This document shows, one piece after another, positions 1 to 6,379 of a stretch of 8,893 nucleotides of DNA. The notes beneath the pieces were generated by a model that worked only from the letters and a program-made list of their open reading frames with translations, was not told where the DNA came from and made no database searches. The DNA is from Opitutia bacterium (GTDB taxonomy: Bacteria; Verrucomicrobiota; Verrucomicrobiia; Opitutales; JANYEO01): positions 1 to 8,893 of the forward strand of contig JANYEO010000155.1 of NCBI GenBank assembly GCA_025363025.1, in the 5' to 3' direction. Positions within the stretch are counted from its first letter, which is position 1, and every line of letters starts with the position of its first letter. The translations under genes and the position numbers were made by a program.

Positions 1-2
1 CA

Positions 3-116
3 TTATTTAATACTTGCTGCAGAGGCTACCGTATAGCGCTTCTTCCGCAACTGAGCCTCCAGGCTTTTGCGGATGATGAGTTCATCATCAATGACTAAAA
101 TCTTATCGAAGGCCAT
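3..116 (-). pseudogene. Truncated response-regulator receiver domain (37 aa stub)
   Basis: The 37-residue reading frame starts MAFDKILVIDDE and matches the first strand and helix of a CheY-like receiver (REC) domain. It shows the hydrophobic strand ILVI followed by the acidic pair D10-D11 that binds Mg2+, and then an amphipathic helix (IIRKSLEAQLRKK). A full REC domain has about 120 residues and carries the phosphorylated Asp near residue 50-55. Here a TAA at positions 5-3 ends the frame after ...AASIK, before that Asp. The next codon expected in the family would be a charged residue such as GAA or AAA, so a single base change to TAA is possible. I chose the ATG at 116; an extension to a TTG at 236 gives a sequence unlike any REC domain. 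No Shine-Dalgarno is visible. The 128-bp spacer up to the ATPase gene is AT-rich with no clear terminator. Any output domain would lie outside the window. Gene decay, a frameshift or a sequencing error are all possible. Confidence 0.55.
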
Positions 117-244
117 AAAGGGGGTAGCTGCTTTGCCAAAATTTAAAAAGGGGTACAAGGCAGAGATTATCAATATGATAGAAAATCTTCTCCCTGTAAA
201 GCCCTTCTCTTTCTTATTCCCAAAAAGAACTTTCAATAAATCAG

Positions 245-1870
245 TTATGAAAAAAACTTAAAAAATTCACTCAACCCAATATCCCCATGCCTAACCGCAC
301 TAAGAGCAGATTTTTTTAACCCAACATCATTAAAGGGCAAAGCCAATGGCCTTAACACCTGTAAGGGCTCACCCCTGCTAATAGCTTCTCTTAACATAGG
401 TGAAATTTCCAAAAGCTCCACAACGGCCTGCCGACCCAAACTCCCCCTATAATCGCACACATCACAGCCAATAGCGTGATAAAAAAGTCCGAGCGCATCA
501 TTTTCTAAATGCAGGCACATGTTTTCACTTAATTGCAAAAAATCAACCTGCTCTTCTTTACAATGCGGGCAAAGGCGCAATAAAAGACGCTGAGCTATCA
601 CCGCCTCCAGTGCTGCAGCTAATAAATAAGGCTCGATCCCCAACTCCAATAAACGTGGGATTGCTCCTACCGTATCTGTACAGTGCAAAGTTGCAAACAC
701 TCGATGCCCCGTAAGAGCCGCCTGAATAGCTATAGCAGCCGTTTCTGCATCTCGCACCTCGCCTATCATCAACATGTCCGGATCATGCCGTAACGCTGCT
801 CGTAAAATACGAGGAAAAGTCAGCCCTATCCCATTTTTAACAGCTATCTGCGTCACTCCTGGTAGTTGATACTCAATAGGGTCTTCTACTGTAATAATTT
901 TGCGTTCCGGAGCAACTAAGGCTTCCAAAAGGGCGTACAGCGTCGTCGTCTTCCCGCTGCCTGTAGGTCCGGTCAAAAGCATAAGCCCATAAGGACGCAT
1001 CAGTAAAACTTGCAGACGTTCCAATATCCTCTCATCAAACCCAAGCGCGGTTAAACTCAATCGCTCCTTTGTTTGATCAAGCACACGCAAAACTAAACTC
1101 TCCCCTTCATGCGTAGGCAATGTTGATAGCCTAAAATCAATTTTCCGCCCTTCATAAGTATACGCAAATCGCCCATCTTGGGGGACTCGCCGCTGTGTAA
1201 CATCCACATGAGCCATGTGCTTCAACCGAGCTAGCACATAAGGAGCAGCCTTGGCAGAAGGCGTAGGCAAAACGTGCAAGGCCCCCTGCGTGCGCAGCCG
1301 TATCTGGAAAATCCCACGTGCACTTTCTAAATGAATATCCGAGGCCTGGCTCTTAATTGCTTTTTCAAGCAATCCATCTACCCATGCAATAATAGGTGGC
1401 TTTGCACTTTCCCCAAGGAGCGATTGTTCAACTTCCTCCAATCCCCAATTAATCATTCCAACCTCTGCTACCTCATACACACGGGCCATTTCCTCTTCTA
1501 TCAAAAGGGGATCTGCCACAACCCACCTTACGGGTCGGCTTAGCACAAACCGTAACTCATCCGCTTTGGCCACGTCAAAAGGGTTAAGAGGCGCCATCCA
1601 AATCGTCCCTCTCTCACTATACAGCGGCAAAACTCCATGGTCATACGTTAAGCGCTTCGCCACCACTAGGGCTTCTTCTGTTGGCGGAGGCAAAACCTTC
1701 ATTAAGGGCAACCCCAACGCCTCGGAGGCCCAAGCCAAAAGCTGCCCTCGCTCAAGCTGACCTTCATCAAACCAACCCTCTAACTCCGTAATATCTTTTA
1801 AAGTCTCAAAACGGCTACCAGCCTTTCGCGATAACAAACGTCGGATTTCTATAATGGGCCAAGTATGCAT
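245..1870 (-). CDS. gspE: GspE/PilB-family type II secretion / type IV pilus assembly ATPase (full length)
   Basis: This is a cytoplasmic hexameric ATPase that drives pseudopilus or pilus assembly at the inner membrane. Of its 541 residues, about 20-140 form the N-terminal T2SSE_N/MshEN-like domain. The N2 domain follows, with the signature ASDIHLE near 176-182 and RxxPQDGRF at 228-235. The motor domain has Walker A GPTGSGKT (301-308), the Asp box KIITVEDPIEY (324-334), Walker B MLMIGEVRD (366-374, catalytic Glu371) and the His box with His396. Two CxxC pairs (Cys434/437 and Cys469/472) form the zinc-binding finger of the GspE/PilB branch, which PilT retraction ATPases lack. The ATG at 1870 lies 6 bp after the stop of the upstream paralogue, so the two are probably translated together; no Shine-Dalgarno is seen. 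No pilin, GspF/PilC or secretin gene is in the window, so GspE and PilB cannot be told apart here. Confidence 0.9.
   Translation of the reverse strand: MHTWPIIEIRRLLSRKAGSRFETLKDITELEGWFDEGQLERGQLLAWASEALGLPLMKVLPPPTEEALVVAKRLTYDHGVLPLYSERGTIWMAPLNPFDVAKADELRFVLSRPVRWVVADPLLIEEEMARVYEVAEVGMINWGLEEVEQSLLGESAKPPIIAWVDGLLEKAIKSQASDIHLESARGIFQIRLRTQGALHVLPTPSAKAAPYVLARLKHMAHVDVTQRRVPQDGRFAYTYEGRKIDFRLSTLPTHEGESLVLRVLDQTKERLSLTALGFDERILERLQVLLMRPYGLMLLTGPTGSGKTTTLYALLEALVAPERKIITVEDPIEYQLPGVTQIAVKNGIGLTFPRILRAALRHDPDMLMIGEVRDAETAAIAIQAALTGHRVFATLHCTDTVGAIPRLLELGIEPYLLAAALEAVIAQRLLLRLCPHCKEEQVDFLQLSENMCLHLENDALGLFYHAIGCDVCDYRGSLGRQAVVELLEISPMLREAISRGEPLQVLRPLALPFNDVGLKKSALSAVRHGDIGLSEFFKFFS
881..909. 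repeat. Near-identical DNA shared by the two ATPase paralogues (copy 1; copy 2 at about 2465-2493)
   Basis: The stretch coding for the Asp box (RKIITVEDP) differs from the equivalent stretch in the upstream paralogue at only two positions over about 29 bases, including a run of 17 identical bases. The rest of the two genes has clearly diverged. This is best explained by a strongly conserved motif plus shared codon choice after an old duplication; a short gene-conversion tract is possible. Confidence 0.5.
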
Positions 1871-1876
1871 AACAAA

Positions 1877-3127
1877 CTACTTATCGAAATTGTTAGACGC
1901 AGTCTCCATCATCACTTCCGCCAAATCCACCCAGCCTGCTTCTACTTTTTTTAACCCATCTACTCTCAAAGAAATCATCCCAGCCTCAAGTGCACTCATA
2001 CGCACAATGTGCGATGACTTCATGGCACAAACTGCTTGCTCAATGGGCGGCGTTAAAGACAACAGCTCAAATAAACCCATGCGCCCCCGGTACCCCACCC
2101 CTTGACAACGCAGACATGCCACCTTTGCTGCTTGTACATTCTCACACTGCATACATACCCGCCGGACCAGCCTTTGCGCTAACACCCCCCGAAGCGCACC
2201 CGCTAATAGCGAAGGCTTTATCCCCAGGTCTAAAAAACGGGCAATCGCGGCCGTCGTATCATAGGTATGAACTGTCGTTAATACTAAATGCCCGGTAAGT
2301 GCGGCATGCAGCACCATTTCTGCAGTCTCCGGGTCCCGTACCTCTCCCACCATCAAAATATTAGGAGCCTGCCTAAGAATAGCCCTTAAAGCCTGAACAA
2401 ATGTAAGCCCCACCTCTGGCCTAACTGCCACCTGGCTCACACCCGGCAACACAGCCTCAACCGGGTCTTCCACTGTAATAATTTTGCGGTCCGAACGGCT
2501 TAAATATTTAAGTGCTGCATAAAGGGTCGTTGATTTCCCGGCCCCCGTAGGCCCTGCAACTACCACCAGTCCATCTGGCTTCTCGAGTAACCGGGTAAAA
2601 GTCAATAAATCTTCGGGGGAAAACCCCAGCTCTTTCAGCTCTAAACACGCACGCTTTTGCTCTAAGAAACGAAGCGTCATCGTCTCTCCATAAGCCGTGG
2701 GCAAAGTCGCAAGCCGTATATCCACACCCCTCCCCGCACATTGGGTAGAAAAGCGACCATCCTGTGGCAACCGCCGCTCCCCTAGGTCCATCCCTCCCAT
2801 AAGCTTGAGTCGCGTAATAAAGGGCCCTTGCCAAGTAGCAGGTAAAACAGAGCCTTTTTGCAACACCCCATCCACTCGGTAACGCACACACAAAGCCACC
2901 TCTGTTGGCTCAATATGTAAGTCAGAAGCCCGCTTGAGCACAGCGGCCTCTAATAAGCGAAAGATAAGTTTCTCAACCAATACCTCTGCTTCAGCCGCAG
3001 AAGCCGGAACAGCAAGAAAGGCACTCCCCTCCGCAAAACCCTGAAAAGGCTCAGCCACTGCCATAGCAGCAGCAGCTGTCAAAGCCTCAAACGCATCCAG
3101 TGGGGAGCCAGACACAATAACAAACAA
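1877..3127 (-). CDS. Second GspE/PilB-family ATPase, N-terminally short
   Basis: A paralogue of the ATPase gene directly downstream. Its 416 residues include ASDLHIEP (68-74), RRLPQDGRF (118-126), Walker A GPTGAGKS (192-199), the Asp box KIITVEDPVE (215-224), Walker B ILMVGEVRD (257-265, Glu262), the His box with His287, and zinc-finger pairs Cys325/328 and Cys338/341. All motor motifs look intact. The N-terminus starts with VIVSGSPLDAFEAL, which lines up with the second half of the N-terminal domain of the 541-aa paralogue (IWMAPLNPFDVAKADEL at 90-106). About 85 residues of that domain are therefore absent, and rho occupies the DNA where they would lie. The start is doubtful: TTG at 3127 fits the homology best; GTG at 3115 and ATG at 3064 are alternatives. 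An in-frame TGA at 3163-3161 blocks further extension. It probably acts with or instead of the neighbouring ATPase, but its partner system is not visible. Confidence 0.85.
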   Translation of the reverse strand: MFVIVSGSPLDAFEALTAAAAMAVAEPFQGFAEGSAFLAVPASAAEAEVLVEKLIFRLLEAAVLKRASDLHIEPTEVALCVRYRVDGVLQKGSVLPATWQGPFITRLKLMGGMDLGERRLPQDGRFSTQCAGRGVDIRLATLPTAYGETMTLRFLEQKRACLELKELGFSPEDLLTFTRLLEKPDGLVVVAGPTGAGKSTTLYAALKYLSRSDRKIITVEDPVEAVLPGVSQVAVRPEVGLTFVQALRAILRQAPNILMVGEVRDPETAEMVLHAALTGHLVLTTVHTYDTTAAIARFLDLGIKPSLLAGALRGVLAQRLVRRVCMQCENVQAAKVACLRCQGVGYRGRMGLFELLSLTPPIEQAVCAMKSSHIVRMSALEAGMISLRVDGLKKVEAGWVDLAEVMMETASNNFDK

Positions 3128-3136
3128 TGATAAAGT

Positions 3137-3146
3137 TAAGCGCTTA
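3137..3146. other. 10-bp perfect palindrome TAAGCGCTTA between rho and the ATPase pair
   Basis: A perfect palindrome sits in the 42-bp spacer between the rho stop codon and the TTG start of the short ATPase. It has no loop, so it is a poor RNA hairpin and would suit a DNA-binding dimer better. Chance occurrence cannot be excluded. No T-tract follows, so it is not an intrinsic terminator. Confidence 0.25.
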
Positions 3147-3169
3147 TTCTGAAAACGGTCTCATTATTA

Positions 3170-5473
3170 TCAGCGAGAGATCGTTATTAAAAACTCTGGG
3201 TTAGACTTCGTTTTTTTCACCCGCTGTATCAGCATTTCCATCGCATCAACCGGTGGCACGCCTTTCATGGCCCTGCGCAAAGCATATATTTTATTTAACT
3301 CTTCAGGATGATAAAGGAGTTCTTCTTTACGCGTACCACTCTTTTCAAAATTCAGCGCAGGGAAGACCCGCTTCTCTGCCAAAGCCCGGTCCAGGTGTAG
3401 CTCCATATTACCCGTCCCTTTAAATTCTTCAAAAATCACTTCATCCATCTTGCTGCCTGTATCAATAAGGGCAGTTCCCAGAATAGTTAAGCTACCTCCC
3501 CCTTCAATATTACGGGCAGAGCCAAAGAAGCGTTTAGGCCGCTCGAGCGCATTCGTATCCACCCCGCCAGATAATATTTTACCCCCATTCGGCATCAGCG
3601 TATTATACGCACGAGCTAAACGCGTGATTGAGTCTAGTAAAATGATAACATGCTGGCCGGCTTCTATCATCCGCCTCGCTTTAGCAATCACCATTTCGGC
3701 CGCATGTACATGGCACTCTGGAGATTGATCAAAGGTTGAAGCAATCACTTCCCCTTTAACATGGCGTCTAAAATCGGTTACTTCTTCCGGGCGTTCATCA
3801 ATCAGCAGGACGATTAAATGCACCTCAGGCCTATTAGTCGCAATCGCATGGGCCATATTTTGCAGAAGCACCGTTTTCCCTACACGTGGAGGCGCAACAA
3901 TTAACCCCCGTTGCCCCAGGCCAATCGGGGTTAAAATATCCACAACCCGCATAGAATTATTATCCCAAGAGGCCCCCTCATTTTCAAGGAGAATACGCTC
4001 CAACGGATAATACGGAATCAGCTCGTTAAAAGGCGTCTTGCCCGCAACTTGCTCTGGGGCTTCCGACATAACAGATATCAAATCAAGCACTACGGGGCAG
4101 CTCTCATTATCTCGTGGCCCTTGGGCCAAGCTGGTCAACATATGCCCCGTCCCCAGTCCATATTGATCAATTATCTGCTTAGAGACAAAAGCGCTGCACT
4201 CCCGCTGAGCATAACTATCACGCTCATACACCAAGAGCCCATAGCCCGCCTCTAGCACTTCTAAAAGACCGGTAATTTTTAAAAGCCGTTTTTCATCTGT
4301 TGCCTTTTTAAAAGCAGACTTCAACAACCCACGCCGCGTCGGTATACGCTCTGGCTCAATGCCCATAAACCTTATAGCCTCTACTAACGCTTGCAACTCC
4401 ATCGCATAAAGCGCATTAAAGTCTAAAGGCGTTAAAGCTACCTCAAAGGTTGCCAAAATCTCGGCCCGCGCTCCTTCACTTTGCAAAACGTCCCATTGTG
4501 GGAGACTACCTACAAACGGTTCATCAGCAAAACTACCCTGCGCATCCCCAGACCAAAAGGCTCCCGGCCGCTTCTTACTACGCTGGGCTAAAGAGGATCC
4601 TCCAAATGCTGGGCGCTGATAATCTTTAGCCACTTTATGCGCAGGCGCTCCATGAGGGCTCGCTGTATGCACCGGCCTATTCGTAGGTTGATAAGGAGGC
4701 CTCCCCCTCCCGTTTGGCGCAGGGTATTGGCTAGCACCCTCTCCCCGTTCACGCACAGGGCCGGTATAAGGAGCAGCCCCACTGCGTTCGCGGCCAGGCC
4801 CTTGGTAACCCTGCCCACGTCCTCCTCCATGCGGCCCACCACGATCAACTCCACCCCCCTGCGGCGGCCGGCCACGGCCTTCATAATTACGCTCATGCCG
4901 GTAACGGCCTCCCTCAGGCCGGGGCCCTTCATTACTGGGGCGCACCGCTTCATTATCGGCACCCCTATCTGGAGGTGTTTCCGGTCCGGCATCCAGTGCA
5001 GGCACACGAAAGCTTTCTGTCTTCTCGTAAACAGGCGCTGTAGGCCGATTTGCCTCACTGGGTAACCCCGTATAAATGGGAGCCGCTGTCTCTTTTCTTG
5101 CCGTCCCCGGTTGCCAATCATCTGCAGGCGGAGGAGGTGGAGCATATTCAAAACGAACACTTCCACGGGCAGCAGATGCTTCCCGTTCAGGCCTCGCTTC
5201 TGTGCGAATAACTTCAGCTTTACTTTCAGCCGCTACAGGCAAAACAGGTTCTACCGACTTCACAGCAGGCTTACGCCCTCTTTTCAAAGGAACCCTTGCC
5301 GGTTGTACTGAAGCAGGCGAGAACTCTGCCTGACCCACAGCTGCAGACTGTGGAGTCTCTAAAGGCTTAAGACGAGGCCGTCCTCTTTTTTTGGGAGCAG
5401 GGGCCTCAGCGCTAACAGGCTCAAAGCCTTTAAAAGTAGGTTGAGCAACGGGTAAATCGTCCGACATGTTCAT
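3170..5473 (-). CDS. rho: Transcription termination factor Rho with long disordered N-terminal extension
   Basis: Rho is a ring-shaped RNA-dependent ATPase that ends transcription by loading on C-rich RNA and translocating to RNA polymerase. Residues 1 to about 320 form a low-complexity extension rich in Pro, Gly, Arg and Ala. It has AT-hook-like cores KKRGRPRLK (28-36) and LKRGRKPAVK (63-72), and an RG-rich part (about 188-262) in which GRGRPP occurs twice. The canonical protein follows: helical bundle (about 345-395) and OB-fold primary RNA site (about 400-470) with GYGLLV where E. coli has GFGFLR. The motor has Walker A APPRVGKT (527-534), DERPEEV (559-565, catalytic Glu560), Walker B Asp614, the Q-loop (about 627-645), R-loop EFKGTGN (683-689, Lys685) and arginine finger Arg715. 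E. coli Rho has 419 residues, so the excess is almost all extension. The start is ATG at 5473, with a second ATG at 5467; neither has a Shine-Dalgarno. It lies 64 bp after coaE and is likely cotranscribed with it. Confidence 0.97.
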   Translation of the reverse strand: MNMSDDLPVAQPTFKGFEPVSAEAPAPKKRGRPRLKPLETPQSAAVGQAEFSPASVQPARVPLKRGRKPAVKSVEPVLPVAAESKAEVIRTEARPEREASAARGSVRFEYAPPPPPADDWQPGTARKETAAPIYTGLPSEANRPTAPVYEKTESFRVPALDAGPETPPDRGADNEAVRPSNEGPRPEGGRYRHERNYEGRGRPPQGGGVDRGGPHGGGRGQGYQGPGRERSGAAPYTGPVRERGEGASQYPAPNGRGRPPYQPTNRPVHTASPHGAPAHKVAKDYQRPAFGGSSLAQRSKKRPGAFWSGDAQGSFADEPFVGSLPQWDVLQSEGARAEILATFEVALTPLDFNALYAMELQALVEAIRFMGIEPERIPTRRGLLKSAFKKATDEKRLLKITGLLEVLEAGYGLLVYERDSYAQRECSAFVSKQIIDQYGLGTGHMLTSLAQGPRDNESCPVVLDLISVMSEAPEQVAGKTPFNELIPYYPLERILLENEGASWDNNSMRVVDILTPIGLGQRGLIVAPPRVGKTVLLQNMAHAIATNRPEVHLIVLLIDERPEEVTDFRRHVKGEVIASTFDQSPECHVHAAEMVIAKARRMIEAGQHVIILLDSITRLARAYNTLMPNGGKILSGGVDTNALERPKRFFGSARNIEGGGSLTILGTALIDTGSKMDEVIFEEFKGTGNMELHLDRALAEKRVFPALNFEKSGTRKEELLYHPEELNKIYALRRAMKGVPPVDAMEMLIQRVKKTKSNPEFLITISR

Positions 5474-5500
5474 AAGAAACTAAAAAATTTGGGTACTCAA

Positions 5501-5520
5501 AAACTCAGAAGTGCGAGTTT
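5501..5520 (-). promoter_or_regulatory. Small hairpin in the coaE-rho spacer
   Basis: On the minus-strand transcript the arms AAACTC and GAGTTT enclose an 8-nt loop (GCACTTCT), and the 3' arm runs into a five-T stretch. The stem has only six pairs, two of them G-C, so it is a weak intrinsic terminator at best. An attenuator in the rho leader is an alternative. It begins 17 nt past the coaE stop codon and ends 27 nt before the rho ATG. Confidence 0.25.
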
Positions 5521-5537
5521 AAAAAACAAAAAAATGC

Positions 5538-6131
5538 TTACAAGTGGTGGAGCTGATCACTCCAGCTGTCTACTTGCCGACTCAGCCAATCAATCGTCCC
5601 TTCATTCCAAAAGACACACGTAGCCAAACGCATTTTCTCTTCTAGCGGCAGATGCAGTCTCAAGCGAGCCTCCATCTCCAACCGGGTCAACCCTTTATTC
5701 GTCAACCGTTGAGTTTGCGTAATCGGTAAGCAAGCTACACAAACGGTGAAATCAAACGGTTTTTCAAGGTTTTTTTCAAATAAAAGTGGAATCTCAACGA
5801 CCCAGTCCGCTAGAGGTGATAACGCAATCTCATGTTCCCAGGCTGCCTTAACCCGGGGATGAAGGCAATTCTCTAGCCACTGTAAGGCTGCACTATCCCC
5901 AAATACTTGCTCAGCCAAAAAATGCCTATTTACCGTACCCTCAGCAGAAAAAACAGCCCCCCCAAAGCGCTCCATCAAGGCCTCTCTCACGCTTTCATCT
6001 TCATTTAACAATGTATGCACACACGCATCTGCACTGAAAGTACGAAACCCCTTTTGAGCAAAAAAAGCAAGCGCCTGGCTCTTTCCACACGCCATGCCCC
6101 CAGTTAAAGCTATACGCAACCCGCATGTCAT
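5538..6131 (-). CDS. coaE: Dephospho-CoA kinase
   Basis: CoaE catalyses the last step of coenzyme A synthesis, the ATP-dependent phosphorylation of the 3'-OH of dephospho-CoA, in the cytosol. The 197-residue product has the usual family length of about 200. It shows the P-loop GGMACGKS (11-18), SADAC (33-37) with the conserved Asp35 expected to contact the ribose hydroxyl, LHPRV (90-94), and EIPLLFEK (113-120), a family hallmark. The lid region QRLTNKGLTRLEMEARLRL (141-159) is present. The C-terminal motif usually written AD-VI-N-G is changed to ATCVFWNEG, with Thr in place of Asp. I chose ATG 6131 because the P-loop then begins at its usual distance from the N-terminus; the GTG at 6191 would add 20 residues of no recognisable kind. 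It is the first gene of the minus-strand block, with rho next, and neither gene explains the pairing functionally. Confidence 0.93.
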   Translation of the reverse strand: MTCGLRIALTGGMACGKSQALAFFAQKGFRTFSADACVHTLLNEDESVREALMERFGGAVFSAEGTVNRHFLAEQVFGDSAALQWLENCLHPRVKAAWEHEIALSPLADWVVEIPLLFEKNLEKPFDFTVCVACLPITQTQRLTNKGLTRLEMEARLRLHLPLEEKMRLATCVFWNEGTIDWLSRQVDSWSDQLHHL

Positions 6132-6379
6132 AGATAAGTTTATATTTTGAAGTAAAAGAAGATTATTGACAACTGCTTTAATCCTGCACACAGATAACGA
6201 AATACTAAGTCCAGTGGCTATTTAAAAATGGTCCAGGCTAAAAAACTCATTCAGGTCATATATCGCCGGGAATGAAAGCCTAAAATACACCAAAAGTAGC
6301 TTACTCAAGTGCTCTTTTAGTATTTAAGTCTCATTGATCCTTGCTTTCGCAAACTCAACTTTTTTCGTTTATTTCATTA
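6132..6379. promoter_or_regulatory. Divergent intergenic region between coaE-rho and the second rho
   Basis: This 248-bp, AT-rich stretch separates two genes transcribed away from each other, so it must carry promoters for both directions, but I could not assign either with confidence. A TTGACA lies at 6166-6171 on the plus strand with no good -10 at 16-18 bp; TAGTAT at 6318-6323 could be a -10 for the plus-strand gene but has a poor -35. The last 59 bases before the plus-strand ATG contain 12 C and 5 G and are otherwise U- and A-rich. Such C-over-G, unstructured leader RNA is what Rho tends to bind, which would allow autoregulation. No ORF of note is present. Confidence 0.5.
6235..6281. repeat. 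Two-part inverted repeat in the divergent promoter region
   Basis: AGGCT (6235-6239) pairs with AGCCT (6277-6281), and within it TCATTC (6247-6252) pairs with GAATGA (6270-6275). The outer and inner arms are separated by 7 nt on the left and 1 nt on the right. This could be an operator pair or a branched leader hairpin; the asymmetric spacing makes a simple stem unlikely. Confidence 0.25.

Noticed and set aside
117..236. N-terminal extension of the response-regulator stub to a TTG at 236
   Set aside because: The added 40 residues do not resemble any REC N-terminus, and ATG 116 starts at the normal position for the domain.
1990..2298. 102-codon plus-strand frame opposite the short ATPase gene
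   Set aside because: Antisense to well-supported coding sequence; no motif.
2508..2891. 127-codon minus-strand frame inside the short ATPase gene
   Set aside because: Fully contained in a gene with intact motor motifs in another frame.
4637..5065. 142-codon plus-strand frame opposite the rho extension
   Set aside because: Antisense shadow of the same repetitive region; Arg/Pro-rich product with no domain or start signal.
4588..5166. 192-codon minus-strand frame overlapping the rho extension
   Set aside because: It lies in another frame of the GC-rich, repetitive rho extension; low-complexity coding DNA often leaves long open shadow frames, and the product shows no recognisable domain.
6166..6171. 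Perfect TTGACA box in the divergent region
   Set aside because: The nearest -10-like GATAAC is 21 bp away, too far for a standard promoter; kept only as a note in the intergenic entry.
6132..6191. GTG start for coaE 60 bp upstream
   Set aside because: ATG 6131 puts the P-loop at the usual residue 11-18; the extra residues are AT-rich leader translated by chance.
6341..6379. TTG start for the second rho
   Set aside because: Adds 13 residues with no homology; ATG 6380 is preferred.
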